A stretch of DNA of 26,797 nt from CAYNLG01 sp964397995 (GTDB taxonomy: Bacteria; Planctomycetota; Phycisphaerae; FEN-1346), in NCBI GenBank assembly GCA_964397995.1, contig CAYNLG010000055.1, positions 1 through 26,797 of the forward strand, read 5' to 3'. The first letter of the stretch is position 1, and each line of letters begins with the position of its first letter. Shown in pieces: positions 7,286 to 14,771 of the stretch. Made by a program: the position numbers and the translations under genes. Below the pieces are notes generated by a model. The model saw only the letters and a program-made list of their open reading frames with translations, was not told the origin of the DNA and did no database searches.

Positions 7286-8782
7286 TCAGCGACGAGGTCC
7301 CTTGTGCACGATCTTCGGCCGGTACACGTGGTAGTCGAAATCGGGGCTCTGGACCGGCCCGTGGCATGACATGCAGAGGCCCGAGTTGATTTCGATCTCG
7401 GGGGTGGTGTGGATGTCGTGGGCCTTGTGGCCGGCGGGCACCAGGTGGCACGCCTGGCACGTCACGCGCCCGAGGCCCGGGGTCTTCTCCATCGAGACGA
7501 ACCCCCCCTCGCGGCCGGCGCCCATCGTGTGGCAGAGTCGGCACTCGGGGTCGTCCTGGCGGCCGACCTTGACGAGCGTCTCGTAGGCGTGAGCATGGCG
7601 GGTGCCCTTCCACTGGGTGTAGGCGGCCTTGTGGCATGGGGCGCACGCCTCGGCCGTGTCGTACCGGGCCGGTTCGACCGCGTCCCAGACCGGCGGCGCC
7701 GACACCTTCGCCTCGGCCACGTACTCCCAGTACAGGTCCACCACCCACTTGGCGTTCGGCACACGGGCCGTGAGGAACGTCAGGTCGTGCCGCACGGCCT
7801 CGTACCCGCCCCGCCCCGCCTTCAGGGCCAGCGCCCCGAGGAAACTGCCAGCGTCGGAGGCGCACACGATCAGGGCCCCCCGGGCCTGTTCGGGCTCCTT
7901 GAGAATCTCTTCGGTGTGCCCGGCCACCACAAGGTCCAGTCCCGCCACGTGCTCCGCCAGGTACCGCGTCTGGTCCAGTTCCTGGTGCGAAAGGGCCACG
8001 ACGAGGTCGCAATCGGCCAGCGCAGCCACCTGTTGACCCGCGACGCGGACGGGGTCCTGGATGGTGAGGCCCTCGCGCCACTCCAGGGGCGGCCAACCGT
8101 AGACGAAGTCCTGGATGACCGCGAAGATGCCGATCTTGAGGCCCGCCTTCTCGACGACGACGTGCGGAGCTCCGATGAGCCCCTTCTCGTCGCGGACGTT
8201 CGCGCAGACCAGTGGCAGACCGTGCTCTCGCCTCATCTCGCGGAGGCGGTCGGACCCGTAGAGGAATTCGGCCACGCCCAGGGCGATGGCGTCGTAGCGG
8301 GTCCGCGCGGCCGCCTTGGCCACGTACTTGACCTTGACGGCGTGCTCGCGGTCGGGCAGGAGGTTCCCGGCGTCCAGGAGAAGGGCATCCGGGCGGCGTG
8401 CCCGGTAGGTCTCGATGAGGCCCTGGCGCTTGGCAAAGCCGCCGCTCGGGTTCCCCGGGCACCCGCAGGCCGCCAAGACGCCGTCGTTGTTCCCGGCAAA
8501 GAGAACGAGCAGGTCGCCTTCGGTGGTACGGGCGGTCATCCCGGTGCCGCCTGTTGCCGATGGGCCTGCCTCGAACGGCGGTTCGGCCGGCTCCTGGGTC
8601 TGGGTGGGCCGCTGGCCGGGCTTCTCGCACGCGGGAAGGAGCCACGCCAGGGCCAGACAGGCGGCCAGCGCGGCCGCCGGGCTCAGGCGGAGGCCGACAG
8701 GCCGCCGGCCCGGGTGCCGCCCGCGCGGGGCCGGCCCGGGCCGGCAGGATGGACGATCGGGTCGGTTACGATACCAGATCAC
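7286..8782 (-). CDS. Metallophosphatase-like/tetraheme cytochrome c fusion lipoprotein
   Basis: A 498-residue exported protein. A long Arg-rich start leads into a signal helix with lipobox LLPAC (Cys52). Residues 90-370 follow the 5'-nucleotidase (UshA/SoxB-like) layout but metal motifs are altered: GNNDG (97-101) where DxH is usual, DAGN (137-140), GVAE (169-172) for GNHE, VALSHQE (262-268), and GHTEE (288-292) for GHTH. The ACGCPGNPSGGF segment is typical of this cytochrome-linked branch. Residues 375-490 hold four CXXCH sites (CAPCH 380, CRLCH 414, CQACH 442, CMSCH 470), like cytochrome c554 modules. An electron-transfer or redox role outside the membrane is inferred, and phosphatase activity is doubtful. 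The start is a GTG overlapping the end of serA by 17 nt, with GAAGAGCGAGA ahead. Cytochrome c maturation genes would be required from elsewhere. Confidence 0.85.
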   Translation of the reverse strand: MIWYRNRPDRPSCRPGPAPRGRHPGRRPVGLRLSPAAALAACLALAWLLPACEKPGQRPTQTQEPAEPPFEAGPSATGGTGMTARTTEGDLLVLFAGNNDGVLAACGCPGNPSGGFAKRQGLIETYRARRPDALLLDAGNLLPDREHAVKVKYVAKAAARTRYDAIALGVAEFLYGSDRLREMRREHGLPLVCANVRDEKGLIGAPHVVVEKAGLKIGIFAVIQDFVYGWPPLEWREGLTIQDPVRVAGQQVAALADCDLVVALSHQELDQTRYLAEHVAGLDLVVAGHTEEILKEPEQARGALIVCASDAGSFLGALALKAGRGGYEAVRHDLTFLTARVPNAKWVVDLYWEYVAEAKVSAPPVWDAVEPARYDTAEACAPCHKAAYTQWKGTRHAHAYETLVKVGRQDDPECRLCHTMGAGREGGFVSMEKTPGLGRVTCQACHLVPAGHKAHDIHTTPEIEINSGLCMSCHGPVQSPDFDYHVYRPKIVHKGPRR

Positions 8783-10382
8783 TCTCGCTCTTCAGCGGCG
8801 GAAGGCTAACGTGGCGGACACTGGTGGCGAAGTCCTTGGCCCGGAGGGCCTCCAGGATCGCGGGCGACGGGACGCTGTCGAGCGTCAGGGCGCTGCAGGC
8901 CTCGCTGGTGGCGGGCTTGCGGCCGAAGCTCATGGTGGCGATGTTAATTTGGTGCTCGCCAAAGAGCGTGCCCACCTCGCCGATGACCCCGGGCCGGTCC
9001 TGGTTGAACATGATCACCATGTCGCCCTCGGGCCGCACCTCCATGTAGAAGTCGTCGATGGCCGTAAGCCGCGGGTAGTGGCCGTGGAAGACCGTCCCGT
9101 AGACGGAATGCTTCTCGCGGTCGCTCTCGACCACCACCCGCACGCTCGATTCGTAGCCTCGGGCGTCGGACGAGGTCCGTTCGGTGACGTCGATGCCGTT
9201 TTCCTCGGCCACCACGAGGGCGTTGATGACGTTCAGGCTGCCCGCGCCCAGGTGCTGGAGGACGCCCATCACGACGCTCACGGTCACCTGCTTGTACGAT
9301 TCTCTGGCGATTTCGCCGGCGTAGGTCGCCTGGACGCGTTTCAGCCGCCCGTGCGTCAGGGCCCCGAGGACAACGCCCATGCGGTGGCCGAGTTCGACGT
9401 ACGGCTTCAACTCGCCCGCCACCGACAGGTCCATCGCCGGGACGTTCAGGGCGTTGCGCATTTCGCGGCCGGCGAGGTAGTCGACGAGGTTGCGGCAGGC
9501 GTCGATGGCGACGCCCTGCTGGGCCTCCTTGGTGCTGGCCCCGAGGTGGGGCAGGCACGTAACGCTCGGATGCTCGACCAGGGCCCGGTTCTCGGGCGGC
9601 TCGGACGGGTAGACGTCCAGGCCCGCGCCGGCCACGTGGCCGGACTCCAGGGCCGCCAGAAGCGCCTCCTCGTCGATGATGCCGCCCCGGGCCGCGTTCA
9701 GCACAAAGGCCCCCTTGGGGAGCATCGCGAGCTCCTTCTCGCCGATCAGAGCCCGGGTCTCGTCCGTGAGCGGCGTGTGGACGGTCAGGTAGTCGGCCTC
9801 CTTCAGGAGCGGCGCCAGGTCCTCGACGATGCGGATCTGCTTGGCCAGTTCGCGGTCGCCCGCGACGAACGGGTCGTAGCCGATGACCTTCATCTCGAGG
9901 CCCAGGCACCGGCGGCAGACGGCGGTGCCGACGCGGCCGAGACCGACGACGCCGACGGTCTTGCCGGCGAGTTGGCGACCCATGTATTTCTTGCGGTCCC
10001 ACGCCCCGCCCTTCAGGCTCGCCGTGGCGGGGGCAACGTTGCGGCTGACGGCCAGCATCAAGGCGATCGTCACCTCGGCCGTCGAGATGGTGTTTCCGTC
10101 CGGAGCGTTCATCACGGCGATGCCGTGCTTGGTGGCGGTCGGGATATCGACGTTGTCGACGCCGACGCCGGCCCGGGCGATGGCCTTCAGGTTGCCCGGC
10201 GCGCTGAGGGCATCGGCCGTAAGCTTTGTGCCGGAGCGGATGACGATGCCGTCGTATTGGCCGATACAGGCCTTCAGGTCCTCCGGCGAGAGGTCGGTCT
10301 TGACGTCGACCTCCGCGCCGGGTTCGCCCTGGAGGATTTCGAGGCCCTCGTCGGCCAGCTTGTCGGATACGAGAATCTTCAT
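8766..10382 (-). CDS. serA: D-3-phosphoglycerate dehydrogenase
   Basis: A 538-residue cytoplasmic NAD enzyme catalysing the first step of serine synthesis, 3-phosphoglycerate to 3-phosphohydroxypyruvate. The nucleotide fold has GLGRVG (147-152). The catalytic set is Arg232 in NAARGG, Glu261 in YPSEPP and His279 in LPHLGAS. Residues 315-455 form the extra allosteric substrate-binding domain, and the C-terminal 75 residues form an ACT domain (FNQDRPGVIGEVGTLF onward). This is the long, serine-regulated form (about 530 residues, as in mycobacteria) rather than the 410-residue E. coli form. ATG 10382 is 23 nt after the aminotransferase stop. Its own stop lies inside the start region of the cytochrome lipoprotein. 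Feedback inhibition by serine through ACT/ASB is known for the family. Confidence 0.96.
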   Translation of the reverse strand: MKILVSDKLADEGLEILQGEPGAEVDVKTDLSPEDLKACIGQYDGIVIRSGTKLTADALSAPGNLKAIARAGVGVDNVDIPTATKHGIAVMNAPDGNTISTAEVTIALMLAVSRNVAPATASLKGGAWDRKKYMGRQLAGKTVGVVGLGRVGTAVCRRCLGLEMKVIGYDPFVAGDRELAKQIRIVEDLAPLLKEADYLTVHTPLTDETRALIGEKELAMLPKGAFVLNAARGGIIDEEALLAALESGHVAGAGLDVYPSEPPENRALVEHPSVTCLPHLGASTKEAQQGVAIDACRNLVDYLAGREMRNALNVPAMDLSVAGELKPYVELGHRMGVVLGALTHGRLKRVQATYAGEIARESYKQVTVSVVMGVLQHLGAGSLNVINALVVAEENGIDVTERTSSDARGYESSVRVVVESDREKHSVYGTVFHGHYPRLTAIDDFYMEVRPEGDMVIMFNQDRPGVIGEVGTLFGEHQINIATMSFGRKPATSEACSALTLDSVPSPAILEALRAKDFATSVRHVSLPPLKSESDLVS

Positions 10383-10405
10383 GCGATGTCTCCCCTAGCG
10401 TGCGG

Positions 10406-11542
10406 TCAGCCCTGGGCCAGAACCTGCTGGGCGGCCGCCACCCCCGAGCCGTACGCGACGTCGTAGCCAAGCTTGCCGAGGGCCATTTCGACCGCGGCGA
10501 CGGCCGCCAGCGTGTCGAAGGCGTCAAGGTAGCCCATGTGCGAGAGGCGGAAGATCTTGCCCTTGGCCTCCGCCTGGCCCCCCGCCGCACGGGCGCCGAA
10601 GTCCTCGGCCAGCACCTTCGGAAGGGCCAGGCCGTCGATGCCCTCGGGCACCTTGGTGGCGGTGACCGAGTCGGACGGGCTCTGGCTGTACAGTTCGAGG
10701 CCCAGGGCCTTCATGGCGGCCCGCGTCGCCTCGGCCTTGAGGCGCGTCTCGGCCCAGACGGCCTCCATGCCCTTCTCGACGAGCATGTTCGTGGAGACGG
10801 CGGCGGCCCGCACGAGGCTGTTGGCCGGCGTCCAGGGGTTGTCCCACTTGGCCAGGTTCTTCCGGAAGGCCTTGAGGTTGTTGTAGAAGAGCGGGGCGTC
10901 GGTCGCGTCGATCTTGGCCCACGCCTTGTCGCTGCACGCCACGAACGCCAGCCCCGCCGGCATCATCAGGGCCTTCTGCGACCCGACGACGGTGATGTCC
11001 ACGCCCCAGGCATCCATCCGGTACGGCAGGGCGCCGACGCCCGTGATACCGTCCACGACGAGCAGGGCGTCGGTCTTGGCGACGACCTTGGCGATGGCCT
11101 CGACGTCGGTTACCGTGCCGGTCGAGGTCTCGCAGTGCTGCAGGTAGACGGCCACGGTGTCGGGGTTGGCCTCGAGGGCCGTGGCGATCTCGTCCGGGGT
11201 GATGGCCGTGCCCCACGTGACGTCCAGGGCGACAACGTTGGCCCCGTAGACCTCGCCGATGTCGGCCCAGCGTTCGCCGAACTTCCCGCCGCGCACGGCG
11301 ATCATCGTCTCGCCGCGGGCGACGACGTTGGCGACGGCGGCTTCCATGCCGGCCGACCCGCTTCCGGTAAGAGTATAGACCTCCTGCTTTGTGCCGAGGA
11401 TGGTCTGCATGTTCGCGGTCAGCTTTTCGAGCATCGCCCGGTACTCGCCGGTCCGGTGGTGGAACATCGGCCGGGCGAGTTCCAGCAACGTGTCCTCCGG
11501 CACGGGCGTCGGGCCGGGGGCAAAGAGACGATTCTTGAACAT
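10406..11542 (-). CDS. Class V aminotransferase (serine--pyruvate/alanine--glyoxylate or phosphoserine type)
   Basis: A 378-residue PLP enzyme of fold type I, class V. Visible are the N-terminal LFAPGPTPVPEDTL, the cofactor loop TGSGSAGMEAAVAN (60-72), the Asp164 pocket in VVDGITGVGA, the Schiff-base Lys190 in VVGSQKALMMPAG, and the late Arg in KIFRLSHMGY. The sequence resembles the alanine-glyoxylate/serine-pyruvate group. Because serA follows 23 nt downstream, the likely physiological reaction is glutamate-dependent formation of phosphoserine, a role such class V enzymes take in organisms without classical serC. That assignment is inference. ATG 11542 has a strong AGGAGAAAGG site. It is the first gene of the operon, read from the promoter at 11608-11635. 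Confidence 0.92.
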   Translation of the reverse strand: MFKNRLFAPGPTPVPEDTLLELARPMFHHRTGEYRAMLEKLTANMQTILGTKQEVYTLTGSGSAGMEAAVANVVARGETMIAVRGGKFGERWADIGEVYGANVVALDVTWGTAITPDEIATALEANPDTVAVYLQHCETSTGTVTDVEAIAKVVAKTDALLVVDGITGVGALPYRMDAWGVDITVVGSQKALMMPAGLAFVACSDKAWAKIDATDAPLFYNNLKAFRKNLAKWDNPWTPANSLVRAAAVSTNMLVEKGMEAVWAETRLKAEATRAAMKALGLELYSQSPSDSVTATKVPEGIDGLALPKVLAEDFGARAAGGQAEAKGKIFRLSHMGYLDAFDTLAAVAAVEMALGKLGYDVAYGSGVAAAQQVLAQG

Positions 11543-11607
11543 TCGGTGCCTTTCTCCTGGGTCCCTTGGCGCGCAGGTCGCCTGATTGCGGCCGCGCGCG
11601 AAGGCTC

Positions 11608-11635
11608 ATTATAGTCGGCGGCCGGGGCGATGCAA
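11608..11635 (-). promoter_or_regulatory. Promoter of the aminotransferase-serA operon
   Basis: On the minus strand TTGCAT (11630-11635) and a perfect TATAAT (11608-11613) are 16 bases apart. Start is expected near 11601, giving a leader of about 58 nt. No serine-related riboswitch fold was recognised in the leader. Confidence 0.55.
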
Positions 11636-11702
11636 ACGCGATTTCCATGGCCCTCTTGGGGGCTGGAACGGGCCTTCGGAGCCCGCACGGCCGGTTTTGC
11701 GC

Positions 11703-11731
11703 TTGCGCCCCCCCGCCCCGGCGGGTACGAT
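11703..11731 (+). promoter_or_regulatory. Promoter of the small NTF2-like membrane protein gene
   Basis: TTGCGC (11703-11708) and TACGAT (11726-11731) are 17 bases apart. Transcription would start near 11738, about 27 nt before ATG 11765. It diverges from the serine operon promoter about 70 bases away. Confidence 0.45.
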
Positions 11732-11764
11732 GGGCCCGGCAACGCGACCGTGCGGAGGCTGCCC

Positions 11765-12379
11765 ATGGGCCTGCTCGACGTACTCCGATGGATGCTGCTG
11801 GAGGACCCGATCGCCCTCTGGACGGGCCTGGCGATTGCCGAGGCGGTCGTGCTGGCGGTGTGGTGGCGCACCCGGGGCCGCCGCGCCACGAGGGCCCTGC
11901 TCGTGCTGCCGGCGGTCGGCCTGCTTCTGGGTCTCCTGGACGGGGCGGTGGTCACCGATTACGAGCGTCTGCGGACCACGCTCCAGGCCATGGGCGAGGC
12001 CGTGGAGGCCGCCGACCCGCGCGGCGTCCTGACCCACGTGTCCGAGGACTACGCCGGCGGCCGGTACGACAAGGCCGACCTGGCGGCCCTGGCCGACGCG
12101 GGCCTCCGCCACCTGGCCGTCCGCACCGATGCCCCGGAAATCCGCATGCGCGACGGTCGCGCCGTCGTCACCGGCACATACTCCCTGGCGGCCAGACCGG
12201 GGGCGCCGTTCCAGATTCCCTACGAGTTCCGCCGCATTACGTGGGAGGGAACCTTCGCCCTGGAACCGGACGGAGCGTGGCGGCTGGTGAGTGTGACCAT
12301 GACCCGGCCCCGCCGCGTCCAGCCGGAGGCGTATCTACCGGTGCTGCGCGGCCAAGGGGCCCGCGGCCTGCCGCGCTAG
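11765..12379 (+). CDS. Small membrane protein with NTF2/SnoaL-like domain
   Basis: A 204-residue unknown. Two membrane helices at about 15-32 (LWTGLAIAEAVVLAVWW) and 40-60 (ALLVLPAVGLLLGLLDGAVV) anchor a soluble C-terminal domain. This runs from DYERLRTTLQAMGEAVEAADPRGVLTHVSEDY to the final VSVTMTRPRR and has the helix-then-curved-sheet pattern of NTF2/SnoaL/DUF4440 proteins. Such domains bind small ligands or serve as protein-contact modules. No catalytic residues can be assigned. ATG 11765 has GGAGG 8 bases ahead. The stop codon is shared on opposite strands with surE through a CTAG palindrome. Confidence 0.75.
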   Translation: MGLLDVLRWMLLEDPIALWTGLAIAEAVVLAVWWRTRGRRATRALLVLPAVGLLLGLLDGAVVTDYERLRTTLQAMGEAVEAADPRGVLTHVSEDYAGGRYDKADLAALADAGLRHLAVRTDAPEIRMRDGRAVVTGTYSLAARPGAPFQIPYEFRRITWEGTFALEPDGAWRLVSVTMTRPRRVQPEAYLPVLRGQGARGLPR

Positions 12380-13137
12380 AGCTGCAGGCCCCAGTCGCGG
12401 ACCTCGGCCATCCGCTGGTGGTCGGTCAGGTCCCACTGGAGGGGCGTCACGGTGACGTGGCCGGCGTCGATGGCCGAGACGTCGGTCTCGGTGTGCGGGT
12501 CTTCGGGTTCCTGGGCTCCGTCGATCCAGAAGGCCGTGCGGCCGCTGTGGTCGGGCCGTCGCTCATAGAACTCCTTCCAGCCCTTCATGCTCTGCGGGAC
12601 GAGGTGAAGCTCGCCCGAGAACCCGTTCTTGCCGTTGGGCACGTTCACGTTGAGGAGCGTGACGCTGTTGGGCTGATGCTCCATGAACTGGCGGGCGACG
12701 GCGGCCCCGATGCGGGCGGCGCCGTCGAAATCGGGGTCGTCGGAGGCCTCGAGGCTGACCGCGACGGCCGGGATGCCGCAGAAGGCCGCCTCGATGGCCG
12801 CCGCCACCGTCCCGCTGTACAGGATGTTGATGCCGATGTTCGCGCCGAGGTTGACGCCGCTGACCACGAGGTCGGGCTTGCCGGCCTTCATGAGCTCCAG
12901 CAGGGCCAGTTTGACGCAATCGGCCGGGCTGCCCTCGACGCCATGGCCTTTCACACCGCCGGCCATTTCGATGTGGTGGCACCAGATGGGCTGGTTGAGG
13001 CTGATGGAGTGGCCGACGGCGGACTGGGGCCCCATGGGGGCGACGACCGTGACGTCGCCCAGGGGGTCGAGCGCCCGCCGCAGGGCCGCCAGGCCCGGGG
13101 CCATGATCCCGTCGTCGTTGGTGGCGAGAATCCGCAT
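12376..13137 (-). CDS. surE: 5'/3'-nucleotidase SurE
   Basis: A 253-residue metal-dependent nucleoside monophosphate phosphatase of the SurE family, linked in other bacteria to nucleotide recycling and stationary survival. The metal site is complete: Asp8 and Asp9 in ATNDDG, Ser39 in APMGPQSAVGHS, and Asn96 in VSGVNLGANIG. The conserved YSGTVAAAIEAAFCGIPAVAVS segment follows. Length fits the family (about 250). ATG 13137 is preferred over two upstream in-frame starts because the family begins MRIL and GGAGAGGGGA stands just ahead. The gene has its own promoter (13166-13194). It converges on the small membrane protein gene, and both stops use one CTAG. Confidence 0.95.
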   Translation of the reverse strand: MRILATNDDGIMAPGLAALRRALDPLGDVTVVAPMGPQSAVGHSISLNQPIWCHHIEMAGGVKGHGVEGSPADCVKLALLELMKAGKPDLVVSGVNLGANIGINILYSGTVAAAIEAAFCGIPAVAVSLEASDDPDFDGAARIGAAVARQFMEHQPNSVTLLNVNVPNGKNGFSGELHLVPQSMKGWKEFYERRPDHSGRTAFWIDGAQEPEDPHTETDVSAIDAGHVTVTPLQWDLTDHQRMAEVRDWGLQL

Positions 13138-13165
13138 CGGCTGGTCCCCTCTCCAAAGGCGCCGC

Positions 13166-13194
13166 ATCCTAGCAGACGCGGCGTCCGGGGGCAA
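13166..13194 (-). promoter_or_regulatory. surE promoter
   Basis: On the minus strand TTGCCC (13189-13194) and TAGGAT (13166-13171) are 17 bases apart. Start is expected near 13159, a leader of about 22 nt. Confidence 0.5.
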
Positions 13195-13284
13195 ACGTTC
13201 GCCGCCTGGCGGCCGAAAGGCCGAAACCCGCCCCGCGGGGACCGGTTATAGGGGCGGATTGCGATTGCCTCTTGAGGGGATTCC

Positions 13285-13752
13285 ATGGCCGCACGCGAGG
13301 GCAACGCGAAGATCGAGATCGCTCTCGTGCTGGTGCTGGCGGGGGCGGCGGTGGCCGGCGGGCTGGCCTTGGCCGGGACGTTCGACCGGCCGGACGCCTC
13401 GTGCGGAGCCGCCGTGGCCGTCTGGCTCCGAGACGGGCACCTGCCGTTGCCGCGCCTGAGCGCCGGGCCCAAGGACCTGGTCATCCAGGCGGGCGGCTTC
13501 AACGAAGGCGCGTCCCCCGCCGACACCGACGGATGCACCCGCATCCAGGTCTACCGGCGCACCGACCGCGACCGCCTCGTCGCCGAGTACGACGTGGCCT
13601 GGTTCGGCGACCCGGCGACGTTCCGCCTGGCGGCCGCGCACGACCGTCTGACGGGCCACACCCTGGTAGTCCGGGATGTGCCCGACCTGGCCGAGGCCGA
13701 CCTCGCGGGGACCGAGGCGCGGGGCACGGTGACGTGGAACCCGTTCGACTGA
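13285..13752 (+). CDS. Unknown small N-terminally anchored protein
   Basis: A 155-residue protein not matched to a known family. A short positively charged start is followed by one hydrophobic helix (IEIALVLVLAGAAVAGGLALAG, about 10-31), which acts as a membrane anchor or uncleaved signal. The remaining 120 residues are predicted outside the membrane. They contain VWLRDGHLPLPRLSAGPKD, two cysteines (40 and about 84), a beta-rich QVYRRTDRDRLVAEYDV stretch and a VTWNPFD ending. ATG 13285 has GAGGGG just ahead. A TATAGG at 13247-13252 could be its -10, but no -35 is evident. It is flanked by divergent surE and the AcsE-like gene, each with its own promoter, so it appears monocistronic. Confidence 0.7.
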   Translation: MAAREGNAKIEIALVLVLAGAAVAGGLALAGTFDRPDASCGAAVAVWLRDGHLPLPRLSAGPKDLVIQAGGFNEGASPADTDGCTRIQVYRRTDRDRLVAEYDVAWFGDPATFRLAAAHDRLTGHTLVVRDVPDLAEADLAGTEARGTVTWNPFD

Positions 13753-13819
13753 GCGGCCTTTTCTGCCGTTCTCGGCGTCGATTTCGGCCCTGTGGCCTTC
13801 CGCCCATGCTTGGAACCCC

Positions 13820-13848
13820 TTGAAGGGCGCTGCCGGGGGCGATATGCT
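13820..13848 (+). promoter_or_regulatory. Promoter of the AcsE-like gene
   Basis: TTGAAG (13820-13825) and TATGCT (13843-13848) are 17 bases apart. Start is expected near 13855, about 38 nt before the ATG. Confidence 0.5.
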
Positions 13849-13892
13849 AGGGTCCCTCAGACCCGCCGCGAACCCCCGCAAGGAGCCCGCGC

Positions 13893-14684
13893 ATGATCAT
13901 CATCGGCGAGAAGATCAACGCCACCCGGTCGGAGGTCGCCGAGGCCCTGGACGCCCGCGACGCCGACACCATCCGCCGCCTGGCCACGGAGCAGGTCGAG
14001 GCCGGGGCCACCTACATCGACGTCAACGCCGGCCACCCGACCGAGGAGCAGGAGCGGATGGCCTGGTTGATCGACACGGTCCAGGGGGCCACGGACCTGC
14101 CGCTCTCGATCGACAGTTCCGACCCGGCGGTCGTCCGCGACGCCCTGACGCGGGTGGACAGCAAGCCGCTCGTGAACTCGATCAGCCTGGAGGCGGAACG
14201 GCTGGAAAGCCTGCTGGAGGTCGTCGCGGGGGCGGATTGCGCAGTGGTCGCCCTGCTGATGAGTGACGAGGGGGTGCCCGCGGGCGTCGAGGACCGCCTC
14301 GCCCGGGCCGAGACGCTCGCCTCGACGCTCACCGAGAAGGCGGGGAAGGCCCTCGGCGACCTCTTCGTCGACCCCTGCTTCATGGCGATCTACACCGACC
14401 CGAACGCGGGGGGCAGCGTCCTGGAGAGCATTGCCGCCATTCGCGCCAAGTGGCCGGAGATTCACATCACAGGCGGCCTGTCGAACACCAGCCACGGCCT
14501 GCCGAAGCGAAAATGGATCAACCTGGCGTACCTGGTGGCGGCCATGGCCCGCGGTCTGGATGCCGCCATCGCCGACCCGTGCGTCCGGCCGACGATGCCG
14601 CTGGTGCTGGCCGCCGAGGCCGTCCTCGGCCGCGATCCGATGGCCATGGCGTACGTGACGGCGGAACGCGAAGGGAAGCTGTAG
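13893..14684 (+). CDS. Methyltetrahydrofolate:corrinoid methyltransferase-like protein (AcsE/DHPS fold)
   Basis: A 263-residue TIM-barrel pterin-binding protein, almost the exact length of AcsE, the enzyme that moves the methyl of 5-methyltetrahydrofolate to a corrinoid iron-sulfur protein. Motifs match in order: IIIGEKINATR at the start, YIDVNAGHP (41-49), SIDSSDP with Asp74, LVNSIS with Asn95, DLFVDPCF (156-163), GGLSNTSHG with Asn198, and LDAAIADPC near 230. Asp74, Asn95 and Asn198 correspond to the pterin-contacting Asp75, Asn96 and Asn199 of the Moorella enzyme. GAGCCC-like purines lie weakly ahead of ATG 13893. No corrinoid protein, CO dehydrogenase or metH fragment is adjacent, so its partner is unknown. 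A Wood-Ljungdahl role cannot be concluded from this window. Confidence 0.85.
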   Translation: MIIIGEKINATRSEVAEALDARDADTIRRLATEQVEAGATYIDVNAGHPTEEQERMAWLIDTVQGATDLPLSIDSSDPAVVRDALTRVDSKPLVNSISLEAERLESLLEVVAGADCAVVALLMSDEGVPAGVEDRLARAETLASTLTEKAGKALGDLFVDPCFMAIYTDPNAGGSVLESIAAIRAKWPEIHITGGLSNTSHGLPKRKWINLAYLVAAMARGLDAAIADPCVRPTMPLVLAAEAVLGRDPMAMAYVTAEREGKL

Positions 14685-14741
14685 GCGCCAGTCCGTTGCC
14701 CGCCAAACGCAGAAACACCGCTTTCTCAGGCGGGTTCCTCA

Positions 14742-14751
14742 GGGGGGGGGG
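14742..14751 (+). repeat. G10 homopolymer in leader of the DUF5107 gene
   Basis: Ten consecutive G residues end 20 bases before the GTG start at 14772, just ahead of the GAGGAG ribosome binding site. Such tracts are prone to slippage in replication and to sequencing length error. Confidence 0.9.
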
Positions 14752-14771
14752 CAAACCGAGGAGACTGCCAA

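Noticed and set aside
7286..8782. Calling the cytochrome fusion an active 5'-nucleotidase
   Set aside because: Three of the usual metal motifs lack their His or Asp residues.
8415..10466. Long plus-strand open frame opposite serA
   Set aside because: Shadow of serA, whose minus-strand product has all expected active-site residues.
13893..14684. Evidence for a Wood-Ljungdahl pathway
   Set aside because: Only one AcsE-like gene is present, with no acs or CO dehydrogenase neighbours.
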